The translations under genes and the position numbers were made by a program. This document shows, piece after piece, positions 36,439-45,720 of a DNA stretch of 64,000 nt. The notes beneath the pieces are model-generated. The model did not search any database and was not told the origin of the DNA. It saw nothing but the letters and a program-made list of their open reading frames with translations. The stretch comes from Arcanobacterium urinimassiliense (GTDB taxonomy: Bacteria; Actinomycetota; Actinomycetes; Actinomycetales; Actinomycetaceae), in contig NZ_LT632435.1 of NCBI RefSeq assembly GCF_900119495.1, forward strand, positions 946,736-1,010,735, in the 5' to 3' direction. The stretch's first letter is position 1; each line of letters begins with the position of its first letter.

Positions 36439-37863
36439 TTAGTTTTTCTGCAGGATAGCCAGGAACATAGCATCAGTATCATGTAAATCTGGCCAAAGCT
36501 GGAGAAGATTATCGGTACCCGAGAGAGGTTGTAAGGCGTTTTGTGTGGCAATTGCCGGTGCATCTAAAAGCACAGCTTGCGGATGGCGAGTACAGAAATC
36601 TTTTATAATAGCGCGCGTTTCCGGTAAATGTGGAGAGCAGGTGGAGTAGGCGATTATTCCTCCGGGGCGCACAGCCTGCCACCCGGATTCCAGCAATTTT
36701 ATTTGTAGCTTCGCTAAGTCGAGAGCATCTCCCGCTTTTTTCCGCCAGCGCGATTCGGGGCGGCGGCGTAAAGCCCCTATACCCGTGCAAGGTGCATCGA
36801 TAAGAATACGGTCATAAGATTCGGGCTCTTCTTCTCCGATTTCGCGCCCATCTCCGCAGCGGAGGGCTACTCGTTCCGCCCACGGCGCTACTGCTTGTTC
36901 CACTAATTCAAGTCGATGCGGATGTAGCTCATTAGCGAAGATATTTGCTCCTCTGCTTGCTGCGATAGGAGCTAGCGTAGCAGTTTTTCCTCCTGGCCCG
37001 GCGCACATATCTAGCCAGCGACTATCATTTCCTTCTATAGGAGCTGCCGCAAAAGCTGCCACTACCAATTGGGAACCTTCGTCTTGCACTCCAGCTAATT
37101 TATCCTGCACCGCAAAAATTCTTCCCGGATCCCCACCTTCTAGAGTAAGAGCAGTGGGCACTAAAGAAGGCGGTGCAGATTCCATTTTTCCGCGGGAAAT
37201 ATCAGCAGCTAATTCAGCTGGGGAAATGCCGCGCGCCGCTAAAGTTACCTTTGCCGGTTTATTATTGGCTTTTAATACTGCTAAAAGCTCTTGCGGATTT
37301 CGCCCCGCGGCTTGTAAAGAAGTAGCGAAAGCGCGCACAATCCATTCCGGATGGGAAAACCATACCGAAATAAATTTCAAAGATCCGCTTCCCCCTAGTT
37401 CCGCTTGTAATAAATTGCGCCACTCGTTCAAAGAGCGCTCGGATATACGGCGTAATACAGCATTTACGAATCCAGAAGCGCCGGTACCTACTTCATTGCG
37501 GGCAAGCATTACTGTTTCGTAGATAGCTGCGTGCGGCGGAGTCTCGAGAGCTAAAAGTTGATAAGCTCCCATGCGCAGTAGCACTAAAACTGGTAAATCA
37601 ATTTCCGAAATCTGCCGGCCAGCGCAGCATTTCGCTATTATGGCATCCCACCTGGATTGCAAGCGCAGTACTCCGTAGCAAAGATTAGTGGCGAAGGCAG
37701 CGTCGCGGCGTTTCACATAGGCTTTATTTAGGGTGGCGGGCAGTTGCAGATTTGCGTAACCATCATTTTCGATTACGTCTACCAGCACCTGAAATACAAT
37801 ACGCCGTACTTTTTCTGATTTTGCTCGCCCCGGGCGCCAGTTGGGTGCTTTACCTTCACTCAT
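36439..37863 (-). CDS. rsmB: 16S rRNA m5C967 methyltransferase
   Basis: RsmB methylates C967 of 16S rRNA using S-adenosylmethionine. The 474-residue protein has an N-terminal NusB-like RNA-binding domain (about 18-155, with RRDAAFATNLCYGVLR) and a Rossmann methyltransferase domain: LDMCAGPGGKTATLAP (about 288-303), the catalytic-loop IDAPCTGIGALRRRP (about 354-368) and AYSTCSPHLPET (about 415-426) with the two catalytic Cys. GAGGAT precedes the ATG. Downstream of fmt as in most actinobacteria. Confidence 0.95.
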   Translation of the reverse strand: MSEGKAPNWRPGRAKSEKVRRIVFQVLVDVIENDGYANLQLPATLNKAYVKRRDAAFATNLCYGVLRLQSRWDAIIAKCCAGRQISEIDLPVLVLLRMGAYQLLALETPPHAAIYETVMLARNEVGTGASGFVNAVLRRISERSLNEWRNLLQAELGGSGSLKFISVWFSHPEWIVRAFATSLQAAGRNPQELLAVLKANNKPAKVTLAARGISPAELAADISRGKMESAPPSLVPTALTLEGGDPGRIFAVQDKLAGVQDEGSQLVVAAFAAAPIEGNDSRWLDMCAGPGGKTATLAPIAASRGANIFANELHPHRLELVEQAVAPWAERVALRCGDGREIGEEEPESYDRILIDAPCTGIGALRRRPESRWRKKAGDALDLAKLQIKLLESGWQAVRPGGIIAYSTCSPHLPETRAIIKDFCTRHPQAVLLDAPAIATQNALQPLSGTDNLLQLWPDLHDTDAMFLAILQKN

Positions 37864-37901
37864 CTAAATCCTCATCCTTACTCTACTCTGCTGGCCGTTC
37901 A

Positions 37902-38822
37902 TCACTGGAAATATGGATTTTCTTGGCGCAGTCCTCGCCACCAAGCATCTGCCGGCATTTCTTTTTTCCCGCTTGGAGTGAGGAGTCGTAAGCGTAACGG
38001 GGTGCTCGCACTTCCCACATAAATGCATTTTCCTATTGCTTGCAATTGACCAGGCAAAAGTGAAATTGACGAATTTTCTTCTACCACTTCAACTTTGCCG
38101 ATTTTTAAGCGTCCACCATCTAAAGTAGTCCAAGCTCCGGGGCGGGGATTAAAAGCATTGATACGGGCGCGAATAGCTGATGCCGGTTGTTGCCAATCTA
38201 TACGCGCATCCGCAGTGGTGAATTGCGGTGCGTAGCTAATTTCTCCTGCTTGCTCGCGTAAATCGATACCGGTGGGTAGCGCAGAGAATAATTCCGTTAA
38301 ATGGCGGGCTCCCCTATTAGCCAGCTGCTCTAACAAAGTACCAGCATTTATATCTGGATCTAAAGGCAGCGCTTCTTGCAGAGCAATTTTTCCAGTATCT
38401 AGGCCGGCAGCAATTTGGAAAATACTGATGCCCGTCATTTTATCTTGTGCCGCAATTGCTGCTTGCACCGGAGCGGCTCCGCGCCAGCGCGGTAAGAGAG
38501 AAAAATGGAGATTAAACCATCCGTAATTAAATACTTTGAGAAGTTCAGGCGGAATAATCAACCCGTATGCCACTACCGCTGCCGCTTCTGCTCCATAGGA
38601 AGCAATTTCGCTTTGAATAGCTTCGTCCTTTAGAGAGGTGGGAGTCAGCACCGGAATTCCGTGCTCAAGAGCAAAAGAATGTATCGGAGATTTTTCTAAT
38701 CGCCGTTTTCGCCCTACTGGAGCCGGAGGGCGAGTAAGTACCGCGGCCACTTCGTGCTTCTCTAATAGTGCAGAAAGTGCCGGAATTGCTGGAGCGGGGG
38801 TACCCGCAAAAATTATTCGCAC
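37902..38822 (-). CDS. fmt: Methionyl-tRNA formyltransferase
   Basis: Fmt formylates initiator Met-tRNA using 10-formyltetrahydrofolate. The 306 residues begin RIIFAGTPAPAIPAL and contain the catalytic Asn/His region NLHFSLLPRWRGAAPVQAA (about 105-123), with the Asp in GLDTGKI (about 141-147) and a C-terminal OB-fold-like tRNA domain (about 205-300). The GTG start has TAGAAT six bases upstream and no ribosome site, so it looks leaderless despite lying in a run of minus-strand genes. Confidence 0.95.
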   Translation of the reverse strand: MRIIFAGTPAPAIPALSALLEKHEVAAVLTRPPAPVGRKRRLEKSPIHSFALEHGIPVLTPTSLKDEAIQSEIASYGAEAAAVVAYGLIIPPELLKVFNYGWFNLHFSLLPRWRGAAPVQAAIAAQDKMTGISIFQIAAGLDTGKIALQEALPLDPDINAGTLLEQLANRGARHLTELFSALPTGIDLREQAGEISYAPQFTTADARIDWQQPASAIRARINAFNPRPGAWTTLDGGRLKIGKVEVVEENSSISLLPGQLQAIGKCIYVGSASTPLRLRLLTPSGKKEMPADAWWRGLRQENPYFQ

Positions 38823-38834
38823 CCTTTTATTCTA
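38823..38834 (-). promoter_or_regulatory. Likely leaderless -10 element of fmt
   Basis: On the minus strand TAGAAT (38834-38829) is followed by AAAAGG and the GTG at 38822. The GG is too close to the start codon to act as a ribosome site. Confidence 0.42.
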
Positions 38835-38953
38835 AACAGGAAAGAAGACGAGGTCTAAATGGAAAACTTCGGATAAGATATTTATTTTTTCAGATAGCTA
38901 TTTACGGCCTTTCAGTTATTTTCTGCAAGCTGCTATGGTTTTCTGAACTTCGC

Positions 38954-41062
38954 TTAAAGTATTGGGTTGATATTTACGCGCACCCCGGGCGCAATTTTCT
39001 TAATGGATGCTTTACAGAAAGCGGAATATAAATCTTGTTGGATTGTAGGCCTGGCGTTGGTATCGAAGCGCATATACAAAATAGTATCTTCGCCTTCGCT
39101 ATGGGGGCCGAGCAGCGTAATTCCTGGTATTACAGAGCTCAGCCCGCCCTGTAAAAGTACGTCGAGTGTTGCATCTTTTTCTTCGGTTGGAGATGGCATC
39201 GGCAAATAATTCCGCAAGGCAGTGAGTAATTCTTTTATTTCTGCGCCCACGCCCCGTAGTTCATACCACCGGCAAGTAGGAGGAAGCTGAAGTTGAGAGC
39301 GCTCTGCTAATTGAGTAGCTTCCCAGTGCGAAAAATCGCCATTTTGTAATACTTGTAATAAGTGTGGAGGCACATCTCCGACGATGAGTAATTTTCCTCC
39401 AGCTGCCCGAGCGGGAAGGGCCGGTAAAATTTGGGTAACTGCGCGCAAAAAATAGGATTCTGATTCTAAACGCCCCGAACGCAGTAAATATCCGGCATCG
39501 AGGAGTACTCCTGCCGCAAAACTTTGGGGCAAAGTAGAAAAATTGCGTGGCGTACTCACTACAATGCGTGGATCATTATTCGCTAATTCAATATCCTCGC
39601 CAGCGCGGGCAATATTTATGATAACTCCGGGGAATGCCCGCCCGATTTCCTGCGCTGTGCGATGCGACCCAATACGTACTGCACGTAATTTATTTCCCCC
39701 GCATTTTTGGCAGTGAAAATTCCGATAACTACTAGCACAACGGGAGCAGGATGGAGGGCAATGTGGAGCAGAAATCTGCAAATATCCACCACAGTGGGGG
39801 CAGAGTGCTAATTCTCGGCATTTTTCACACGCAGTGAGTGGAATATATCCGGTTTGCGGTACTACTACTAATACCGGGCCGGATTTTAGTGCCGCCCGCA
39901 TTACTTGAAATACCGAATCAGGGAAACGCGCCCAAGGTGCTCCCTCGTAGAGAAAGCTATTTGCCGCAAGTATTTGCGGCATTTCCGCAGTTTTATTCTT
40001 TTTCGTGCAGCTCCAGCCGGCAGTATTGGCTTTTTTCCACGCACTGCGGAGAGCTGGCCCATAATTAAAAGAGAGCAAAGGTACAGATTCAATTTTTTGC
40101 CGATAATATAAAATCTCACAAGTGTGAATCTGGGGGCGGCGCTTTTCTATATAGGCGCTATGGTTTTCATCCAGGATAGAAATAAACCCCAAGTTCGAGA
40201 GCGGAGCCCAAGCAGCACTACGGGTACCGATCACTACCCTTGCTTCTCCACTCAAAATACGTAAAAAATTTCGATAGCGGCGCGGTGGATCATCTTGTGC
40301 AGTAATTTGCGCCACCGGCAGTGTGGGTAGTTTTTTCTGTAAGTACCTGGCTAGCTCTGCCACTTGCTGAGCCGTGGGAAGTATGAGAAGTGCGGATTTT
40401 CCCGCTGCGGCTGCCATCTGTATAGGGGCAAGAATCATCTGTGCAAAGCTATCGTGTGCCTCGAGATAGATAAGAGAAGTAGCGGGAGTTTTATCAGCCT
40501 GTTTGGTTTGTAGATTTTTAAGCACTTCTCCCCCGCACTGATAATTTTCCCAAATTGGTAAATCAGTAGCATAAGAGGCGGTGAAATCTGTAGCCGATAC
40601 CGCAGACAAATAATCTTTTTCGACAGCGGCTTGCCGCGGTGGAATAGCTAGGCGCAAGCAATCAGAGAGAGGGCAAATTGCTGCCTTTGCTACCATTTGG
40701 GCAAGTTCATAAATGTTTTTTTGTAATACCGGAATGGGCGAGATTACTTTGCGCAATGGGCGTAGTTTTCTACCAGCTTGAGTTTGCGAGGTGCGCTCAA
40801 TAATATAGCCACGCACTTCTTGCCCGCCGAATTGCACTGCCACGCGCGCCCCTATCGGCACATCGGCAAATTTAGCGGGCACTTCGTAATCGAAAGCCTG
40901 ATTCATATGCAAAAGAGGCAGGCTGAGCACTACTTTTGCTACCGGATTTGGCACTTCAGAATGAAAAGTTTGGAATTGCGGAGTCAGAGAAAGTAATTCT
41001 TCTTGCGCCGAAAAATTGGGCAAGGCAAAGAGATCAGTTTGCTCTGCTTCGTATCTATCCAT
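38954..41062 (-). CDS. priA: Primosomal protein N' (PriA), helicase motifs degenerate
   Basis: PriA restarts stalled replication forks. The 702-residue protein keeps the N-terminal DNA-binding domain (AFDYEVPAKFADVPIGARVAVQFG pattern, about 58-81), and the zinc-binding region with CRELALCPHCG, CPPSCSRC and CQKCGGN (about 415-460). The helicase motifs are eroded: there is no GxTGSGKT box (only AAAGKSALLILPT near 218), and DEEH is replaced by DENH (about 293). This matches other actinobacterial PriA proteins, which are thought to lack helicase activity. It lies between metK and fmt. Confidence 0.93.
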   Translation of the reverse strand: MDRYEAEQTDLFALPNFSAQEELLSLTPQFQTFHSEVPNPVAKVVLSLPLLHMNQAFDYEVPAKFADVPIGARVAVQFGGQEVRGYIIERTSQTQAGRKLRPLRKVISPIPVLQKNIYELAQMVAKAAICPLSDCLRLAIPPRQAAVEKDYLSAVSATDFTASYATDLPIWENYQCGGEVLKNLQTKQADKTPATSLIYLEAHDSFAQMILAPIQMAAAAGKSALLILPTAQQVAELARYLQKKLPTLPVAQITAQDDPPRRYRNFLRILSGEARVVIGTRSAAWAPLSNLGFISILDENHSAYIEKRRPQIHTCEILYYRQKIESVPLLSFNYGPALRSAWKKANTAGWSCTKKNKTAEMPQILAANSFLYEGAPWARFPDSVFQVMRAALKSGPVLVVVPQTGYIPLTACEKCRELALCPHCGGYLQISAPHCPPSCSRCASSYRNFHCQKCGGNKLRAVRIGSHRTAQEIGRAFPGVIINIARAGEDIELANNDPRIVVSTPRNFSTLPQSFAAGVLLDAGYLLRSGRLESESYFLRAVTQILPALPARAAGGKLLIVGDVPPHLLQVLQNGDFSHWEATQLAERSQLQLPPTCRWYELRGVGAEIKELLTALRNYLPMPSPTEEKDATLDVLLQGGLSSVIPGITLLGPHSEGEDTILYMRFDTNARPTIQQDLYSAFCKASIKKIAPGVRVNINPIL

Positions 41063-41080
41063 ATCTTTATTGAACCACGA

Positions 41081-41144
41081 AGCTCCGAAAAATTTTTAGT
41101 CCTAAGGGAGATATTCGCAGTTAAAGATAGTTACTTTCGGAGCT
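41081..41144 (-). promoter_or_regulatory. Inverted repeat between metK and priA
   Basis: AGCTCCGAAA (41081-41090) is the exact reverse complement of TTTCGGAGCT (41135-41144), separated by 44 bases. It occupies nearly the whole 90-base gap after metK and before priA on the minus strand. It could be a metK terminator or a leader structure of priA. Confidence 0.45.
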
Positions 41145-41152
41145 CCTAATGC

Positions 41153-42352
41153 TTAGAGCTGGGTAACTGCCTCTTTTAGCGCTGCAGCTCTATCGGTTTG
41201 TTCCCAAGTAAATTCGGGTAATTCCCGCCCAAAATGCCCATAGGCAGAAGTTTTGGCATAGATAGGCCGCAGAAGTTGTAAATCCTCGATAATCGCAGCT
41301 GGGCGTAAATCAAATACCTTTTCTACCGCACTTTTAATGTTTTCTACCGGAACTTTTTCGGTGCCGAAAGTTTCTATACGTAAAGAAACGGGATGAGCTT
41401 TCCCAATTGCATAAGAAATCTGGATTTCACAGCGTTCAGCTAGTTCGGCAGCTACGATATTTTTTGCAATCCACCGTGCTGCATAAGCGGCAGATCTATC
41501 CACTTTCGAGGGATCTTTCCCGGAGAAAGCTCCACCGCCGTGGCGAGCCATGCCGCCATAGGTATCGACGATTAGCTTGCGCCCGGTCAAACCGCTATCA
41601 CCCAGCGGGCCTCCCACTACGAAGCGGCCGGAAGGATTAATTAGAATCTGGGTGTCGGCAAGAGAAAATTGTGGTACTTCTGCCCGGAAAACCGGCACGA
41701 TTACCTGTTCTTTTATGACCTTCTGTAGATAAGATAGCTCTACTTCTGGATCATGCTGGGTAGAAATAACGATTGAAGCAATCCCTACTGGCTTTTCATT
41801 CTCGTCGTAATTTACTGTTACCTGCGTTTTTCCATCTGGTCGCAAGCCTCCAACTATCCCGCTTTTTCGCACAAAAGCGAGCTTTTCGGCTAGGCGATGA
41901 GAAAGATGAATAGGTAGAGGCATTAATTCTTTAGTTTCATTGCACGCATAGCCAAAAATTAAACCTTGATCGCCGGCACCTTGCTGATCGTATTTATCAG
42001 CTGCATCCGCACTGCGTTCTTCGAGCGAATTATCTACTCCCTCGGCAATATCGGGCGACTGCGCTCCGATAGATACTGCTACTCCACAAGAATCGGCATC
42101 GAAACCAATTTGGGAAGAGGTATAGCCAATAGAACGCAGTGTATTGCGCACAATTTGGGGAATTTCTACATAAGCACTCGTAGTTACTTCCCCTATCACA
42201 TGTACCGTTCCAGTGGTGACGATGGTTTCTAAGGCGACGCGGGCGTTTTTATCGACTTCCAGCATGGCGTCGAGAATAGCATCCGATATTCGATCACAGA
42301 CTTTATCCGGGTGACCTTCCGTAACCGATTCAGAAGTAAAAGGTTGTATCAT
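41153..42352 (-). CDS. metK: S-adenosylmethionine synthase
   Basis: MetK makes S-adenosylmethionine from methionine and ATP. The 399 residues show the opening [21 protein letters not shown] region (about 5-25), [12 protein letters not shown] (about 124-135), the glycine-rich [18 protein letters not shown] (about 268-285) with the methionine-binding His/Lys, and a C-terminal FTWE. It sits 34 bases after coaBC; no SAM riboswitch fits in that gap. Confidence 0.98.
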   Translation of the reverse strand: MIQPFTSESVTEGHPDKVCDRISDAILDAMLEVDKNARVALETIVTTGTVHVIGEVTTSAYVEIPQIVRNTLRSIGYTSSQIGFDADSCGVAVSIGAQSPDIAEGVDNSLEERSADAADKYDQQGAGDQGLIFGYACNETKELMPLPIHLSHRLAEKLAFVRKSGIVGGLRPDGKTQVTVNYDENEKPVGIASIVISTQHDPEVELSYLQKVIKEQVIVPVFRAEVPQFSLADTQILINPSGRFVVGGPLGDSGLTGRKLIVDTYGGMARHGGGAFSGKDPSKVDRSAAYAARWIAKNIVAAELAERCEIQISYAIGKAHPVSLRIETFGTEKVPVENIKSAVEKVFDLRPAAIIEDLQLLRPIYAKTSAYGHFGRELPEFTWEQTDRAAALKEAVTQL

Positions 42353-42386
42353 TTTTGCTTTCTCTTATCTCTTGCTCTTAATTCAA

Positions 42387-43682
42387 TTATGCCGATAATT
42401 TTTGGGAAAGAAAATATATTAACTCGTGGGCTATATGAGATTTAGCTCCCTGATATGATGCGACTTCTTTGCCGTCTTTGGTGAAGAGTGTAATACCGCT
42501 TTCCACTTCCCCAAATCCGATATTCTCCCCCACTAGATTGACGGCAAGAAAATCTGCGCCTTTTTTCTTAGCTTTTTCCGCGCCGTATTGCAGATATGGA
42601 GTATCTTTATCACCCGTCTCCGCAGCGAAACCTAGCACTATTTGATCAGCGGACCGATTCTCCACTAATTTTTGCAAAATATCTGGATTAGGCAGCATCT
42701 CTAAAATTATTTTTTCGTTATCCCGCTTTATTTTTTCATTTTGTGGCTGGGCAACTCGATAATCAGCCACCGCTGCGGCCATGATTACGATATCAGCTTG
42801 CGCAGATTCTTGGGGCATAATTTTCGCCATCTCGGCCGCAGAAAGCGCGGATATTACTTTTACTTCGCGCGGAATATCTGCCTCTACTCTCCGGTCCATA
42901 TGAGCAGCTACTAAGGTAACAGTGGCACCAGCTGCCTGCGCTGCCAGAGCTATCTCTACCGCCATTCTTCCCGAGGAACGATTAGAAATATAGCGAACTG
43001 GATCTATAGCTTCTACCGTGCCGCCGCCGCTTATACATACCTTTTTCCCTGCTAAGGGAAGATTTTGCGGTATGCTCGTCGCTCGGTTTTGGTTACGCAA
43101 AATTTCTCTTAAATCCTGGCAAATAGCGGCCGGATCAGCCATGCGCCCAATGCCCTTATCCCCACCAGCTAATTCTCCGGTAGCGGGGCCGCTAAAGTGG
43201 AATCCACGCTGGCGCAAAGTTTGAAAATTAGCTGCGGTTGCCGAATTATTCCACATCTCGCTGTGCATGGCGGGAGCGAGCAATACTGGGCAGGTGGCGG
43301 AAAGTACCGTAGCAGTGAGCGGATTATCGCTTATACCAGCGGCTATTTTAGCCATAGTGTTGGCAGTGAGCGGAGCTATTACTAGTGCTGCCGCCCGTTT
43401 TCCGATAGCAATGTGTTGTGCAGATCCAGCCGTCGTAGAAAAGTCTTTATATACCGGATTTCCGCTTATTGCTTCCCAGCTTTTTTCTCCAATAAAGGAG
43501 AGCGCTGCGGGAGTGGGAATTACGATCACTTCGGCACCCTGTTTTTTGAGTAACCTAATGAGTTCTAAGCTTTTATAAGCAGCAATACCACCAGTTACCC
43601 CCAGCGCAATAAGAAATTCCGGCGCAGGGCAATTTGCCGCGACGCCGGATTCCAAAGTAGAGAAATCTGCTGGAAAAGCCAT
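42387..43682 (-). CDS. coaBC: Bifunctional phosphopantothenoylcysteine decarboxylase/synthetase
   Basis: CoaBC performs two steps of coenzyme A synthesis. The 431-residue protein has an N-terminal FMN flavoprotein domain (about 22-200) with VTGGIAAYKSLELIR, PLTANTMAKIAAGISDN and PAMHSEMWNN, and a C-terminal CoaB domain with SGGGTVEAIDPVRYISNRSS (about 225-244) and the MAAAVADYR segment. The ATG overlaps the rpoZ stop by one base (TAATG), so rpoZ and coaBC are translationally coupled. Confidence 0.96.
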   Translation of the reverse strand: MAFPADFSTLESGVAANCPAPEFLIALGVTGGIAAYKSLELIRLLKKQGAEVIVIPTPAALSFIGEKSWEAISGNPVYKDFSTTAGSAQHIAIGKRAAALVIAPLTANTMAKIAAGISDNPLTATVLSATCPVLLAPAMHSEMWNNSATAANFQTLRQRGFHFSGPATGELAGGDKGIGRMADPAAICQDLREILRNQNRATSIPQNLPLAGKKVCISGGGTVEAIDPVRYISNRSSGRMAVEIALAAQAAGATVTLVAAHMDRRVEADIPREVKVISALSAAEMAKIMPQESAQADIVIMAAAVADYRVAQPQNEKIKRDNEKIILEMLPNPDILQKLVENRSADQIVLGFAAETGDKDTPYLQYGAEKAKKKGADFLAVNLVGENIGFGEVESGITLFTKDGKEVASYQGAKSHIAHELIYFLSQKLSA

Positions 43683-43948
43683 TAAATTTCGAAATTCATT
43701 TCCAGTTTATCGTCTGCTATTTCTTCAAAAGCTAAAGAAAGAGGCTTATCTTCCGGAGTGGAAGGTACGAGCGGCCCCACATTAGTGATATTGCCGTCTC
43801 CCGATTTCATTTCCTGCCGGTAGGCATTAATTTGCCGAGCCCGCGCAGCTCCAAAAACTGCCAAAGTATATTTAGAATCTACTTTGCTGAGCAGTTCATC
43901 AATCGGGGGCTTAATAATGCCTTCCGGATTAGGGCTAGTTCCAAACAT
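43682..43948 (-). CDS. rpoZ: RNA polymerase omega subunit
   Basis: Omega helps assemble RNA polymerase. The 88-residue protein contains the conserved PPIDELLSKVDSKYTLAVF (about 14-32) and ARARQINAYRQEM (about 35-47) segments, and ends with the acidic KPLSLAFEEIADDKLEM block. It lies between gmk and coaBC, the standard actinobacterial order. Confidence 0.95.
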   Translation of the reverse strand: MFGTSPNPEGIIKPPIDELLSKVDSKYTLAVFGAARARQINAYRQEMKSGDGNITNVGPLVPSTPEDKPLSLAFEEIADDKLEMNFEI

Positions 43949-43988
43949 TCATACCTCACAAGTAATTATTAATTCTGCACGGGCATTT

Positions 43989-44573
43989 TCAGCTATGCAC
44001 TGCCTTATTATACTCGCAGTTATTTATGATATGCAGAATCTTGCTGGTGGCATTAGCCACTGCGTCATTTATTACCACGTAGTCGAATTCATCTTGCGCA
44101 GCTAGTTCAGTTTTGGCAGTAGCAAGCCGAATTTTTTGCTCTGCCGCATCTTCCGTGCCGCGCCCCCGCAGTCTTTTTTTGAGTTCTTCCCAAGAAGGCG
44201 GAGCGAGAAAAATTTGCACCGCTTGCGGTAGGGATTTTCGCACCTGGCGCGCTCCCCCTAAATCAATTTCCAAAATTACATCTTGCCCGCTAGCGAGAGC
44301 CTGGGTGACGGGTGGGCGGGGCGTGCCATAGTAATGCCCGTGTACTTTAGCCCATTCCAACATTTCGCCATTGGTGACTAGCTCTAAAAAGTGCTTTTCA
44401 TCCACGAAATAGTAGTCTTTGCCGTCTACTTCTCCGGGCCGCGGATGGCGGGTAGTGGCTGATATAGATAGCCACACTTTATCGATTTTCTTCAGTAATT
44501 CTTTTAATACTGTATCTTTGCCAACAGCGGTCGGCCCGCAAAGCACAAATGCTCGCCCTGTCTGCTCACCCAT
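43989..44573 (-). CDS. gmk: Guanylate kinase
   Basis: Gmk phosphorylates GMP. The 194 residues have the P-loop CGPTAVGKDTVLKEL (about 12-26), SATTRHPRPGEVDGKDYYFV (about 38-57), and the GMP-binding ILEIDLGGARQVR (about 99-111). It normally follows mihF directly in actinobacteria; here a TetR and a membrane-protein gene lie between them. A TATACA about 15 bases before the ATG may be its own -10 box. Confidence 0.96.
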   Translation of the reverse strand: MGEQTGRAFVLCGPTAVGKDTVLKELLKKIDKVWLSISATTRHPRPGEVDGKDYYFVDEKHFLELVTNGEMLEWAKVHGHYYGTPRPPVTQALASGQDVILEIDLGGARQVRKSLPQAVQIFLAPPSWEELKKRLRGRGTEDAAEQKIRLATAKTELAAQDEFDYVVINDAVANATSKILHIINNCEYNKAVHS

Positions 44574-44649
44574 GACTCTATTTTTTGTATAACAGAAAAG
44601 GAAGTCAAATTTATTCTAAAAATTACCTATAAAAAGACTTTTTAAGAGA

Positions 44650-44682
44650 CCGGGCGGTCAAAACTAAGTCTTGACCGCCCGG
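44650..44682 (-). terminator. Terminator after the DUF5692-like gene
   Basis: CCGGGCGGTCAA (44650-44661) pairs exactly with TTGACCGCCCGG (44671-44682). On the minus strand the stem is followed by TCTCTTAAAAAG, a modest T content. It isolates the TetR/membrane-protein unit from gmk. Confidence 0.8.
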
Positions 44683-44702
44683 CATAATCATTACATATTT
44701 AC

Positions 44703-45683
44703 TTAGGCATCTTCGCGCCGCGCCATTGCCTTATCGAAATCGCGCGTACCTACGAATACTTCCTGCTTGTACGGATTTACGCCCAGCTTCTTGGCGCGGT
44801 AAATCACGTAACCAATCGCTAATACATTAGCCAGCAAGGCCACTATAGAAACGGTTAGGTTTACATTCGGGTTGTTCACCGAATCGGTAGAGAATACGGA
44901 GTAATCCTGGAACATGGGGAATACTTGCGCAAACATGCACCAGAGTGCCAGCGTATTGGCGCGGTTCTGGATCCAGCCGCCCTTATTCCAAAATGCATTG
45001 GCTACTGTCGGTGCGAGAAGTAATGCCACACCACAGTACCAAGCGTGCGTTGGCAGGCAGTTATAGGTGTAGCAGAAGTTCCACAAATCATAAGCTACAA
45101 TGAATACCCAAGTCATATCGGGCCAGAGCATATCCTTCTTCCCTTTCGAAGAATAGATTCCCCACCAACCAGTCATGACGAAGATGTTAATCAATCCAGC
45201 CGTGCCGTTGAATACATTGTGCCAACCGCCGTAGAGAGTTACTCCTTCGGTGGATACCCAAGTGGTATTCCAGGCGCGGACGGCAGATTCGAAATCGGAA
45301 ACTACTGCAATCAGAATATTGATAGCTACGATTACGAAGGGGAAGGCTTTGAACCAATCTACATTTCCGAGCTTCCCCCACTTGTACTTCAGCACCATGA
45401 AGCCGATGCATCCAGCAGTAGCCGCATAGAGCTTTGCATAGTGGAACCAAGAACCCATGTGGATATAGGTTGGATTGTTGAGCGCCCATTCTGCCCCCAT
45501 AGCTCCCCCGATATTAATAGCGAGGAAGTAGACGGTAAGAATTGCCGGAATTACCAGGAAGCAGGTAATTCCTCCGAATCGACTGCGGCGAGCGAATTCA
45601 TTAGCGGCGATTAATCCGCAGAATACGAGTACCCAGCCGAGCCACTGATAGGCGGCGGTATCTCCATATACATTGAACAGCAT
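44703..45683 (-). CDS. Multi-pass membrane protein, DUF5692-like
   Basis: The 326-residue protein has about eight hydrophobic segments (roughly 14-27, 38-56, 81-98, 111-130, 160-180, 192-208, 216-232, 280-298) and is rich in Trp, Tyr and Phe. A DLWNFCYTYNC stretch (about 201-211) and GGWHNVFNGTAGLINIFVM (about 152-170) look like conserved core motifs. I believe it belongs to DUF5692; no function is established. The AGAAAGG ribosome site lies upstream. It is downstream of and co-directional with a TetR gene, which probably controls it. Codon use is more GC-ended than neighbours, suggesting high expression. Confidence 0.72.
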   Translation of the reverse strand: MLFNVYGDTAAYQWLGWVLVFCGLIAANEFARRSRFGGITCFLVIPAILTVYFLAINIGGAMGAEWALNNPTYIHMGSWFHYAKLYAATAGCIGFMVLKYKWGKLGNVDWFKAFPFVIVAINILIAVVSDFESAVRAWNTTWVSTEGVTLYGGWHNVFNGTAGLINIFVMTGWWGIYSSKGKKDMLWPDMTWVFIVAYDLWNFCYTYNCLPTHAWYCGVALLLAPTVANAFWNKGGWIQNRANTLALWCMFAQVFPMFQDYSVFSTDSVNNPNVNLTVSIVALLANVLAIGYVIYRAKKLGVNPYKQEVFVGTRDFDKAMARREDA

Positions 45684-45720
45684 TGTTCAGCCTTTCTTTA
45701 TTTAACTATTAATTTTTTAC

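Noticed and set aside
42353-42386. SAM riboswitch before metK
   Set aside because: Only 34 bases separate metK from coaBC, with no room for a known riboswitch fold.
45045-45614. 189-residue open frame on the + strand opposite the DUF5692-like gene
   Set aside because: The minus-strand frame codes a coherent multi-pass membrane protein with a ribosome site; the + frame has no start signal or recognisable motif.
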